A stretch of DNA of 64,000 nucleotides from NCBI RefSeq assembly GCF_046506625.1, contig NZ_JBKFFP010000005.1:62001-126000 (forward strand), written 5' to 3'. Every line of letters starts with the position of its first letter. Positions within the stretch are counted from its first letter, which is position 1. The stretch comes from Zhengella sedimenti. Lineage in GTDB: Bacteria > Pseudomonadota > Alphaproteobacteria > Rhizobiales > Rhizobiaceae. The position numbers were made by a program, and so were the translations under genes. This document shows, in pieces, positions 26,813-35,326 of this stretch. The notes beneath the pieces were generated by a model. That model saw only the letters and a list, made by a program, of their open reading frames with translations, was not told the DNA's origin and did not search any database.

Positions 26813-27742
26813 TCAGTCCTCCGAGAAGAAGTCCTCATCCAACCGCTGGACCTGAATCGTCCGATGTGGCCTTGTGCCGACCCCATGCTCAATCATCAGG
26901 TCAGCGAGGCGGAAACCGTCGATCAGGATGACACGCTGCTGTAGGTTCTTCGCGTATTCAATCGCCCCGTCCGAAAATCGGGAGGCGGTCACGAAGACGC
27001 CCTTGGTTGCCCCCAGGCCCACAAGGCTGCCGACGAATTTCTGGATGTCCGGTCGGCTCACGCTGTTCTCTTCGGCATAGCGCTTGGCCTGGACATAGAT
27101 GCGGTCGAGCCCGAGGCGGTCCTCATTGATGACGCCGTCAACGCCACCGTCGCCAGAGCGCCCAAGTTGCTCGGCTGCATTCCGGTGCGAGCCGCCATAG
27201 CCCATGGAGACCAGCAGGTCGACGATGAGTTTCTCGAAGAAGGCAGGGGAGTTCTCGCGTATGCGGTCAAGCAGGTCGGCCCGAAGCGCGGCGTGAAGTG
27301 CGGCATAGGCTTCCTCGATGCGCTCTTCCGGTGTGGCCTCGCGGGACGCGGCTTCTGCAAGACGCTCGTCTCCGGATGCCGCCGCATCGTCTCCCGCCTT
27401 GGTGCTTCGCGAATAGAACTCGCGGAACGCCTCGATTTCCAGCAGGCGCTCCGTGTCGATCCTCTCCGGATTGGTGGCCAGCAGCGCCCTGCCAGCCGCC
27501 GAGGCGGTGAAGCGTCCCCGGGCAGGCGACTCGATCAGCCCAGCCTTGGTCATGTAGAACTTCGCCCAGTGGATGCGATTGTGCAGCAGCCGCTGACGGC
27601 CACTCGGCAGCATTTCCTCGCGTTCCTCAAGCGTCAGCCCGAGATCATCGGCGATCCGTTCGGCCACCTCGGGCACCCGCTGCTCGCCCAGGGCGGCATG
27701 GCGCAGGACTGGCAGCATCAGCGTCTGATAATCGGGGATCAA
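26813..27742 (-). CDS. mrr: Mrr-type restriction endonuclease
   Basis: A 309-residue protein with an N-terminal Mrr winged-helix domain (LRHAALGEQRVPEVAERIADDLGL) and a C-terminal PD-(D/E)XK-like nuclease domain: FEKLIVDLLVSMGYGG, Asp in GDGGVDGVI and VQAKRY. Mrr enzymes cut DNA with foreign methylation (type IV restriction). It overlaps the upstream gene by four bases, so it is expressed with the PUA/EVE-like plus GIY-YIG protein, which may recognise similar modified DNA. Confidence 0.92.
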   Translation of the reverse strand: MIPDYQTLMLPVLRHAALGEQRVPEVAERIADDLGLTLEEREEMLPSGRQRLLHNRIHWAKFYMTKAGLIESPARGRFTASAAGRALLATNPERIDTERLLEIEAFREFYSRSTKAGDDAAASGDERLAEAASREATPEERIEEAYAALHAALRADLLDRIRENSPAFFEKLIVDLLVSMGYGGSHRNAAEQLGRSGDGGVDGVINEDRLGLDRIYVQAKRYAEENSVSRPDIQKFVGSLVGLGATKGVFVTASRFSDGAIEYAKNLQQRVILIDGFRLADLMIEHGVGTRPHRTIQVQRLDEDFFSED

Positions 27743-28623
27743 GTTGCTCTCCTTGCAGGACGCCCCATAATCTCGACCATGGCAGACATAATGGCCGTTT
27801 CAGTCGGTCCGGCAATGATCTCACGATTGCTTTGCAGCCGGTTGCTTTCGAACCGCTTCAGCAGTTCCTGTTCGACCTGCCGCGCTTCATCTTCGGAACC
27901 GGTTGGCTGTTTCATGGCAAGTCTCCAACTGAGTCCTGTTACCTCTCCTGCCATGGGCGTCTGGTAAGCGTTGCAGCGCTGCTCGGGTTCATTCGAGTAT
28001 CCGAGTTTCAAGGCAAGAAGCCGCTTGGCCCTGTCTTCCAGCGCGAGGGCATAGACATACCAGATCGCATGATCGCCAAACCGCCCGCTGAATTCGCCCT
28101 CATGCTTCGGAGCAAGCTTGCTGTCCTTCTGCGCAACAAGTCCGCGCCCGAGAAAGGTTGTGGGTTTGGCAAGTTGAACAGGCCGTCGTTTCAGGGCCAA
28201 AAGGGCTTGGCCGGTTTCTCCATCGATTTCGGCAACAGTGTTTCGAGCCGTGAGATGGTGTGTGCGTGTCAGTCGCCCGACGATATCCGAGAAGATGTTA
28301 TTAGGATCGGTGATCTCCCAGACGGCAATAGGATGCATAGCGACGGGGAACTCGACGACTGCCCGCTCCTTCAGAATGCTGTCGGCAATCTGGTTGGCGT
28401 AATCCCGAGTGTTCACTTCAAGATCGGAAACCTGATAGAGGCCAAGCACCCGGCCCCGGTCTTCGGGTGCCGTAGGCTCTTGCTTCGTTCCGACGGTGAA
28501 AACGAAATCGCCCTCGGTCAGCGCTCTTCGCGCCTGTGTCCGGGCCGCCTTGGAACCGAACGTGAGCGGCCAGCAGGGATTGCCGGGATGACCCCAGACA
28601 TAGGTAAAGAAAATCCTTGCCAT
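27739..28623 (-). CDS. PUA/EVE-like plus GIY-YIG (T5orf172-like) protein
   Basis: 294 residues with two apparent domains. Residues 1-115 look PUA/EVE-like: ARIFFTYVWG, then GDFVFTVGTKQ and RVLGLYQVSDLEV; such domains often read modified bases. Residues 188-270 resemble T5orf172/GIY-YIG nucleases: WYVYALALE, LKLGYSNEPEQRCNAYQT, then EARQVEQELLKRF and SNREII. Together this suggests a modification-dependent nuclease. The start at 28623 follows GGGAGGGG; a longer frame upstream lacks support. It overlaps mrr by four bases and sits inside the hsd cluster. Confidence 0.65.
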   Translation of the reverse strand: MARIFFTYVWGHPGNPCWPLTFGSKAARTQARRALTEGDFVFTVGTKQEPTAPEDRGRVLGLYQVSDLEVNTRDYANQIADSILKERAVVEFPVAMHPIAVWEITDPNNIFSDIVGRLTRTHHLTARNTVAEIDGETGQALLALKRRPVQLAKPTTFLGRGLVAQKDSKLAPKHEGEFSGRFGDHAIWYVYALALEDRAKRLLALKLGYSNEPEQRCNAYQTPMAGEVTGLSWRLAMKQPTGSEDEARQVEQELLKRFESNRLQSNREIIAGPTETAIMSAMVEIMGRPARRAT

Positions 28624-28662
28624 CTTCCCCTCCCGCAAATCCGTCCGGCACACCCTCGCGTC

Positions 28663-28911
28663 TCAGGTCAGCGCCCAGACGCCGCGTCGGCTGCCGTCGA
28701 TGACGCCCGACCTGCGAAGAGCCCATCGCGCGAAGCGTATTTCCTTCTCGTACAGCGGTTCGCCGTCCGGCGTGGAACCGTTCAAGTCGGCTGCCGGAAC
28801 AGGGCGGTTGGCCTTGATCCACGCATAGACCTGTTTCGGCGTGGCCGTTCCAAGGTCCTTCAAGGCGTCAATCACCCATTGGCAATATTGATCCCGGCTT
28901 GCCGCAGCCAT
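28663..28911 (-). CDS. Small winged-helix protein in restriction operon
   Basis: An 82-residue protein resembling the N-terminal winged helix of Mrr-type proteins: WVIDALKDLGTATPKQVYAWI, then FARWALRRSGVIDGSRRGVWAL. It shares a base with the hsdS stop (TGATG), so it is translated right after HsdS. It could be a DNA-binding accessory or regulator of the adjacent nucleases. A GTG three bases upstream is an alternative start. Confidence 0.7.
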   Translation of the reverse strand: MAAASRDQYCQWVIDALKDLGTATPKQVYAWIKANRPVPAADLNGSTPDGEPLYEKEIRFARWALRRSGVIDGSRRGVWALT

Positions 28912-30332
28912 CACGCCTTCTCCTTCTTTCCCCGCCCCCGCCCCCGCTTCGCCTTCGGTGCAGCCGCGCGTTCGGCCTTGATCCGCTCAAGGAGGACGCT
29001 GGCGGGTTCGTCATCCGGGTCCTGGGGCACCAGTTCGCCTCGAAATGCCTTTGCTAGAATGGCCTCGTCCAGCCTGTCCGTCAGCTCCAGCGCCCGTTTC
29101 GCCTCCGCTGCCAGCCGGTCGATCTTCCCGAAGGCGCTCTCGATGCGGCGGACGATTTGTTGAGCTTCATCGAATGATGGTACAGGAATTTGCATCGCCG
29201 AAAGTTTGGACTTGCTGATGGACGCAAGGTTTGTCGTCTGTTTTCCCTGATCGAAGAAGTGGCGCTGCCCGAACGCATTTGCAAAATAGGAGACAAAGCG
29301 AGGCGGGAGGACTTCGTTTTGAAGGCGTACGCGGAATACGTGGTTCTGGTGGATACACCGGTCGATTTGGCCTTCCCAGACCCATCCACGGCCGAGCTTA
29401 TCGCGGTCGCCCCCCTCGTTCATGAGAATATCGCCGGGATGAAGGAACAGCTTCTCGGCTTCTTTCTCGGTTACACCAACCGTTTTGATCTCATCGAGAG
29501 CTAACCAGCCACGTTGGACATTTGCGACCCGAAGATATGGCAGTTCGATCAAGTCAACGTCTGCTTTACGCTTCTTGCCGAGCGCGAGGCCTGACTGGAT
29601 TTCTGATATTGAACCGAGTTCTTCGATCTTCCAGGCAGCTGGAAGCTGACCGCTTCTCACATAGACGGCGAAGTCATCTGGACATGGTTTCCACTTCGAT
29701 TGCGCCGTCAACTCCCCGCTGAACGCCTTGCTTAGCACGGCCTGTTTGTAGCGCTTGACGAGGGTGTCGATGCGGTCGAGTTCGCCACGTGCCCGGGTGG
29801 ACCGGGCGCTCAAGGCATCCAGCTTGGTGACAATGCGCTTCTGTTCGGCCAGGGGAGGGAGGGGGAAAGGAGCCTTTTGCAGCTTTGAGCCGGAGAGTTC
29901 GAGAAAAGTTGTCCCGCTGGCCATAGTTTCCAGGAATGGTTTTGACCATTTCAGATATAGCCGTGTGTACTCGGCAGAAATGCCGCCATACAGCGTGAGA
30001 CTTTTGAAACCTTGGTTGGTGGCTATTGGGTTGGATGCGATTGCGCAGTAGCCTATCGGTGCGCGTGAGGTGAACAGAACCGCACCAGTAGGGAGCAGCT
30101 TCGCAGATGATTTCGCGTATCCCTGATCAGAGAGATTTCGCTTTCCGCGTGAAATATACGCCCCTTCATAACCGGTAAGGTCAGCTGGCGTTATCCAGGG
30201 TATGCCGCCATCATCGACAAAGTTTTCCGAGTTTCTTACAGAAGGGGTGCCCCCTCCAGTAACGTCTGCAATGTCACTGACCGTTACCCAATTCCATTCT
30301 TGGGGCACGGACCAACGTGGAGACGCGCTCAT
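28911..30332 (-). CDS. hsdS: Type I restriction-modification specificity subunit
   Basis: A 473-residue HsdS with two target-recognition domains and two helical spacers. The first half has LPPLAEQKRIVTKLDALSARSTRARGEL and the second has VPSFDEAQQIVRRIESAFGKIDRLA, the typical dimerisation coiled coils. It sets the DNA sequence recognised by the HsdM/HsdR complex. Its start overlaps the hsdM stop by four bases. The recognition sequence cannot be read from the protein. The C-terminus is lysine-rich. Confidence 0.95.
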   Translation of the reverse strand: MSASPRWSVPQEWNWVTVSDIADVTGGGTPSVRNSENFVDDGGIPWITPADLTGYEGAYISRGKRNLSDQGYAKSSAKLLPTGAVLFTSRAPIGYCAIASNPIATNQGFKSLTLYGGISAEYTRLYLKWSKPFLETMASGTTFLELSGSKLQKAPFPLPPLAEQKRIVTKLDALSARSTRARGELDRIDTLVKRYKQAVLSKAFSGELTAQSKWKPCPDDFAVYVRSGQLPAAWKIEELGSISEIQSGLALGKKRKADVDLIELPYLRVANVQRGWLALDEIKTVGVTEKEAEKLFLHPGDILMNEGGDRDKLGRGWVWEGQIDRCIHQNHVFRVRLQNEVLPPRFVSYFANAFGQRHFFDQGKQTTNLASISKSKLSAMQIPVPSFDEAQQIVRRIESAFGKIDRLAAEAKRALELTDRLDEAILAKAFRGELVPQDPDDEPASVLLERIKAERAAAPKAKRGRGRGKKEKA

Positions 30333-31780
30333 TCCGCCGCCTCCGGTTCACTCTCCTCCAGTTCCGCGCTGAGCGCCTCGATTTCCACCATGGCCGCCTG
30401 AAGGTGGCCGAGGATCGCCGCGGCGATATCTTCCGGCTCGGTCAGTCCCTCTTCGGCCTCGTCCTCCGCCTCGCGCAGCCAGGAAATGTCCAGGTTGTCG
30501 CCCCGCGCCTCGATCTCCTCGCGCGTGAAGCAGCGCCAGCGGCCCTGCTCGCCCTCGTCCGGGCCGCGCTCATGGCCGAGCGGATGGGTGCCGTAGGCCT
30601 TCTCGAACGCCTCGAAATGCGCATTCGTCAGCTGGTTCGTCTTGCCGAACTTCGGCATCTGGGCGCGGAGGTCATAGACCCAGACCTCGCTCGTGTTCGC
30701 GGTCTCGCCCTTGCCGCGCGTCAGGAAGATGACGTTTGTCTTCACCCCTTGCGCATAGAAGATGCCGGTCGGCAGCCGCAGGATGGTGTGCAGGTCGCAC
30801 CAGTCCATCATCATCTGGCGCAGCGCCTTGCCGCGCCCGTCCTCGAACAGCACATTGTCCGGCACCACGATGGCCGCCCGTCCGCCGGGCTTCAGCGCCC
30901 GGATGCAGTGCTCCACGAAGGGCAACTGGTAGGAAGAGACCGTCGCCGTGACCGACAGGTCGTCGCGCGTCGGTGCCCCCCCGGCCGGGCCGAAGGGCGG
31001 ATTGGTGAGGATCAGGTCGGCCTTGCCCAGGCCCTTGCCCTTGTCCGACAGCGTGTCGCCGAGGTCGACATGGTCGCTGTCCAGATTGTGCAGGTAGAGG
31101 TTCATCAGCAGCAGGCGGAGCGTGCCCGGCACGTTTTCCATGCCGTGGAAGGCCTGGTGCTTCTGGAAGGCCTGTTCCTTCTCGCCAAGCGCGAAATAGT
31201 CGTCCGTCCGTTCCCGCATGTAGCGGTCGGCGGCGATCAGGAAGCCGCCCGTGCCCGCCGCCGGGTCCTGGATGATCTCGCCGGGCCTGGGCTGCATCAG
31301 CCGCACCAGCACCTCGATCAGCACACGCGGCGTGAAATATTGCCCGGCGCCGCGCTTGGTTTCCTCGGCGTTCTTCTGCAGCAGCCCTTCATACAGGTCG
31401 CCGAACTGGTCGCGCTCCTCGGAAAACCAGTCGAGCTCGTCAATGGCGGTGATCAGCGTCGTCAGGTTCTGCGGCTCGCGCACGAAGGTGGACGCGTTGT
31501 CGAAGATCGCCTGGACCATGCGCGGCAGTCCGCTTTCCGGGTCGCCCAGCTTCGTCAGCGCCTCGCGGTAGAGCCGCAGCTTCTGCAACGGTTCGGCCTT
31601 GACCAGCGCCGCCCAACGATAGGCCTCGGGAATGTTGCCGTCCTCGCGGCCCCGCTCCGCCATCATCTTCAGGAACAGCAGATAGGTCAGCTCCGTGACA
31701 TATTGCTGGTAGGTGATCCCGTCCTTGCGCAGGACGGCGCACAGACGCCAGAGCTTCTGGACGATGGCATTCGCGTTCAT
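30329..31780 (-). CDS. hsdM: Type I restriction-modification DNA methyltransferase
   Basis: A 483-residue N6-adenine methyltransferase. It has an N-terminal HsdM helical domain (NAIVQKLWRLCAVLRKDGITYQQYV), the AdoMet-binding DPAAGTGGFL and the catalytic NPPF (LILTNPPFGPAGG). It protects host sites and forms the core of the restriction complex. It is 63 bases downstream of hsdR and overlaps hsdS. Confidence 0.96.
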   Translation of the reverse strand: MNANAIVQKLWRLCAVLRKDGITYQQYVTELTYLLFLKMMAERGREDGNIPEAYRWAALVKAEPLQKLRLYREALTKLGDPESGLPRMVQAIFDNASTFVREPQNLTTLITAIDELDWFSEERDQFGDLYEGLLQKNAEETKRGAGQYFTPRVLIEVLVRLMQPRPGEIIQDPAAGTGGFLIAADRYMRERTDDYFALGEKEQAFQKHQAFHGMENVPGTLRLLLMNLYLHNLDSDHVDLGDTLSDKGKGLGKADLILTNPPFGPAGGAPTRDDLSVTATVSSYQLPFVEHCIRALKPGGRAAIVVPDNVLFEDGRGKALRQMMMDWCDLHTILRLPTGIFYAQGVKTNVIFLTRGKGETANTSEVWVYDLRAQMPKFGKTNQLTNAHFEAFEKAYGTHPLGHERGPDEGEQGRWRCFTREEIEARGDNLDISWLREAEDEAEEGLTEPEDIAAAILGHLQAAMVEIEALSAELEESEPEAAE

Positions 31781-31843
31781 GGGCGTTTCAGTTCCTGATC
31801 CGGTGCTTCTGTCGTGGTTGTAACCTGATTCCGCCGGGAATGC

Positions 31844-34800
31844 TCATGCCGCCGGTGATCCCCAGATGGCTTCGTTGAACTGCTTGAGAACCGTTTCGAG
31901 TTCGCCGTCGAAGTCCTGCGAGATGCGCTTGAACCCGCCCTTGTCGGCAAAGGACCCCTGATCAAGCAGCGACGGGTCCGCCACCGGCTTGTCCTTCAGC
32001 GCCCGGCCGATCCGCCGCAGCCATTCCTTCTGTTTTTTCGTCCAGTCGCGCGAGGCCTCGATCCGGTCAATCGCCGCGTCCACCCGGGTGGCATAGGGCA
32101 CCAGCGGATCGCCAAGCGCCGCCTGGCGGACGAAGCCGATGATGTGTGCCGCGATGTCGGCATTCCGCGCCTTGCCATAGGCCGCTCGGAGCATGGATTC
32201 CGAATAGTTCTTCTCATCGAGGAGCCCGGCGAGTTCGGAAAGCTCCTTGCGGGTCAGTTCGCGCGGCTTGCTGGTGACCGCGATCAGCGCCGGGACCGTG
32301 TTCATATTCTCCCGGACGAAGCGCTCGAAGCTCTCGATGTAATCCTCCGGCGTGGTGTTCTTGCCGAAGATTTCCTCGATGCGCAGCAGTTCGTCCTCAT
32401 GCTTGGAGATGACAACGCCGTCGCCGCGCCCGTTGGTTTGCACCGGCTTGCGTTCGAGCAGTTCGACGGAGCGCGGATGCGCCTTGAGCCAGTCTTCCAG
32501 TTCCGCGCCGGACTTTGCCGCCAGCGACTGGATCGCCGCTTCCGGCGTCTGGCCGGTATGCCGTTCGAAGCTCTCCCGGGTCTCCTCGTCCATTCGGTTC
32601 GAAAGGCCGCGCATCCGTACGACGACCTGCCCGGCGACCCAGTCCTTGTCTTCCGCGTCCTGCGCCTGGAACAGGTCCGCGACCAGCTGTCCAAGCGAGA
32701 CGTTGGGCTTCACGACGACAGGCCGCATGTCCGACATCTCCTGCAGCTCTGCATAGAGGTCCACGGCGTCGAAGATGCGGAAGAACTGCTTGCCGATCTC
32801 GGGGCACAGCCGGGTCGCCCGTCCGATCATCTGGTCATAGAGAATGCGGCTCCTGATGCGGCGCAGGAACACCAGGTTGCAGATCGACGGCACATCGACG
32901 CCCGTGGTCAGCAGGTCCACCGTCACCACGTACTTGGGATAGGTGTCATTCTTGAACTTCAGAATCCATTCCTGGCTGTTGTCGACGTTGCCGGTGATCT
33001 TCATCACCATGTTGTGGGGGATCGCATCCTTGCCGTATTCGTCCTGGAGCTCCTGCGTCAGGAGGCGCACGACATCGTCGGCATGGGTATCGCGAGCCGC
33101 GAAGATCAGCGTCTTGCCGGGGCTGTCCGGCGGGATTTCCTGCGCAATCGCCCGGCAGACGACCTGGTTGAAGGCCTCGGAATAGACGCGCTTGTTGAAG
33201 GTTGCCAGATCGTAGTCGAGGTCCACGTCGTCGGGCAGGGAGAAGAGATCGATCTGGCCCGTCTTGCGGTCGACGATCTCGACTTCCTCGCCGCCCTCGA
33301 AATGGATTCCCGCCTCTGCCAGCGCCGTGGTGATCCGTTTCGGCGGCAGGTGGTCATTGAGATAGCCTTCGACAACCGCCTGCCGGTAGCCGTAGTGAAA
33401 CACGGGGTGGCCGAAGATTTCGCGCGTGTGAAGGGCAGGGGTCGCCGTCAGCGCGATCTTGACGGCATCGAAGTAGTCGAGAATCTGCCGGTAGGCCGAC
33501 TGGTAGTCCTCCAGGTTTCGAAAGCCGCTCTCGCTTTCGCGCAGTTCCGCGTCCAGCGTGTAGCCCCGGTGGGCTTCGTCCACGATGATGCAGTCATAGG
33601 TCCCGGGTGTGGGCCGCTTGCCGACATCGGGCTCGTTGAGGATCCGCGCGATCAGGGATTGGACCGTTGCCACCTGCACCTGGTCTTCCGGCTCCGGCAT
33701 CTTCTTGTCCAAACCGGCGACCTTGTAAATCTGGGCGAAGTTGAGGAGCCCTTCGAGTTCCGTGGTCTCAAGTGCGTCTTCCGTCTGCTTGCCCAGCGCC
33801 TTGCGGTCGACCAGGAAGAGGATGCGTTTGAAGCGCTTGTGCTTGAGCAGCCGGTACATCAGCGCGATGCTGGTCCGCGTCTTGCCGGTCCCGGTTGCCA
33901 TCGAGATCAGCACGTCCCGCTGCCCGGCCTCGATTGCCTTCTCGATGGCCTCGATGGCGTCTTCCTGGTATGGGCGCAGCTTGCCCTTGCCGAAGCTCTC
34001 CTCCGCCAATCCTTGCGCTGCCGCGTCGACATCGGTGTCCAGCTTGTCCAGCAGGTCTTTGGGCGCAAACCATTGCGGCAATGCCACCGCATGATTGGTC
34101 GACCGCCGGACATCCCGGTACCAGATTCCGGACTTGGTCTGCCACTGCCGGACAAAGGGCCGCCCATTGGTAGCGAACACGAAAGGAACCCGGAAAGGGT
34201 CGTCCAGCCCGTGCTTCCAAGGCCCGTATGGGTATGCTTCCTCACTGGTCAATCTTATGGACTGCGCATAGCGTTCGGCCTGGATCAGCGTCGAGGGGAC
34301 ATCGACCGCTTCCCGCTTGGCCTCAACCACACCGACACAGGTCAGTCCGACGAACAGCGCATAATCGACGGGGCCGGTTTTCGTCGGCCATTCGGCGATG
34401 GCGAGATTGCGACCGGCTTCCGGCCGGACCCCTTTGGAGTATCGGAACTCACTGGTGTCCGCCTCCCAGCCCATGTCCATCAACTGGACATCGATGAGCA
34501 GCCGGGTGTCGGCCTCGTCCAGTTCCAGGCGGCTGGCGGCTTCCTTGGCTGCCTGCTTGAACTCCAGTTTGAGTTGGTCAGGTTCGGACTCGGCCTGTTT
34601 CTGCAGGTCTGCAAGTTTCCTGGCTAGTTCGGCCTGGTTGGCCTCCATCTCAAGCGCCGACTGTTCCCAGACAGCGCTTTCCTCGACCGACTGCCTGGCA
34701 AGTTCCTCCGCCGCTTCTCGGGCTTTGGCCTGTTCTTCCGCTGAGGCTTGCGCGGCGGCGAGCTCCGTTTCCCGCTCAAGGACCTTCTTGCGCAGTTGCT

Positions 34801-35257
34801 CCAGTTCCGCTCGTGTGGCGTCGTCGGCTTGCCCGGTGTCCCTTGGAGGAACGAATGGGCCTGGCTTGAACTTGGCGTCACGCCCGTATGTCCTGCGGTA
34901 CCAGATGCCGAGGGTCCGGCAGAACTTCAGCGCCGAAAGTGCTTCCGCTGGGGTCCCTGTGAAATTGTGCGTTGCCTCATTTCCCTTTTTGCGTACGGCG
35001 TGGAAAACGTCAGCGACTTCGCGCGGGAGAACCTGTTCGGCAGACAACCGCCGAAGGAGATCATTTGTGCTTTCTTGTTTTGCGGGGTCATAGCTTCCGG
35101 AAAGCGCCGCGATTTCCTTGACCATGTATTCGGCGAATTGCCTGCTCTTGATGAGCGACGTATTCGCGTCTTCTGCGAAAAAGCGTTCAGCCAGCACACC
35201 AAGGCGGTGCAACTCGCTGCTGAGTGGTTCCAGATGATCGAAATTGGTTGAACTCAT
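31844..35257 (-). CDS. hsdR: Type I restriction endonuclease/translocase subunit
   Basis: About 1137 residues. It has an N-terminal DUF4145-like segment (SRQFAEYMVKEIAALSG, KKGNEATHN), a long coiled coil, an HsdR nuclease-type domain (DYALFVGLTCVGVVEAKR), the motor with Walker A MATGTGKT and DEAH box VDEAHRG, and a C-terminal EcoEI-type domain. It cuts unmodified DNA after ATP-driven translocation. The start at 35257 (MSSTNFDHLE) is chosen by fit to the family; a frame 33 bases longer is possible and neither has a strong ribosome site. First gene of hsdRMS. Confidence 0.95.
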   Translation of the reverse strand: MSSTNFDHLEPLSSELHRLGVLAERFFAEDANTSLIKSRQFAEYMVKEIAALSGSYDPAKQESTNDLLRRLSAEQVLPREVADVFHAVRKKGNEATHNFTGTPAEALSALKFCRTLGIWYRRTYGRDAKFKPGPFVPPRDTGQADDATRAELEQLRKKVLERETELAAAQASAEEQAKAREAAEELARQSVEESAVWEQSALEMEANQAELARKLADLQKQAESEPDQLKLEFKQAAKEAASRLELDEADTRLLIDVQLMDMGWEADTSEFRYSKGVRPEAGRNLAIAEWPTKTGPVDYALFVGLTCVGVVEAKREAVDVPSTLIQAERYAQSIRLTSEEAYPYGPWKHGLDDPFRVPFVFATNGRPFVRQWQTKSGIWYRDVRRSTNHAVALPQWFAPKDLLDKLDTDVDAAAQGLAEESFGKGKLRPYQEDAIEAIEKAIEAGQRDVLISMATGTGKTRTSIALMYRLLKHKRFKRILFLVDRKALGKQTEDALETTELEGLLNFAQIYKVAGLDKKMPEPEDQVQVATVQSLIARILNEPDVGKRPTPGTYDCIIVDEAHRGYTLDAELRESESGFRNLEDYQSAYRQILDYFDAVKIALTATPALHTREIFGHPVFHYGYRQAVVEGYLNDHLPPKRITTALAEAGIHFEGGEEVEIVDRKTGQIDLFSLPDDVDLDYDLATFNKRVYSEAFNQVVCRAIAQEIPPDSPGKTLIFAARDTHADDVVRLLTQELQDEYGKDAIPHNMVMKITGNVDNSQEWILKFKNDTYPKYVVTVDLLTTGVDVPSICNLVFLRRIRSRILYDQMIGRATRLCPEIGKQFFRIFDAVDLYAELQEMSDMRPVVVKPNVSLGQLVADLFQAQDAEDKDWVAGQVVVRMRGLSNRMDEETRESFERHTGQTPEAAIQSLAAKSGAELEDWLKAHPRSVELLERKPVQTNGRGDGVVISKHEDELLRIEEIFGKNTTPEDYIESFERFVRENMNTVPALIAVTSKPRELTRKELSELAGLLDEKNYSESMLRAAYGKARNADIAAHIIGFVRQAALGDPLVPYATRVDAAIDRIEASRDWTKKQKEWLRRIGRALKDKPVADPSLLDQGSFADKGGFKRISQDFDGELETVLKQFNEAIWGSPAA

Positions 35258-35326
35258 GTCGCCGTCATTCCGCAAATCATCGCACTGCAATTGCTACGGC
35301 ATGAGACGCGGTCGCACAACCTGCCG

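Noticed and set aside
32144..34627. An 827-codon plus-strand frame opposite hsdR
   Set aside because: Antisense to a full-length HsdR with intact helicase motifs; no ribosome site or family resemblance.
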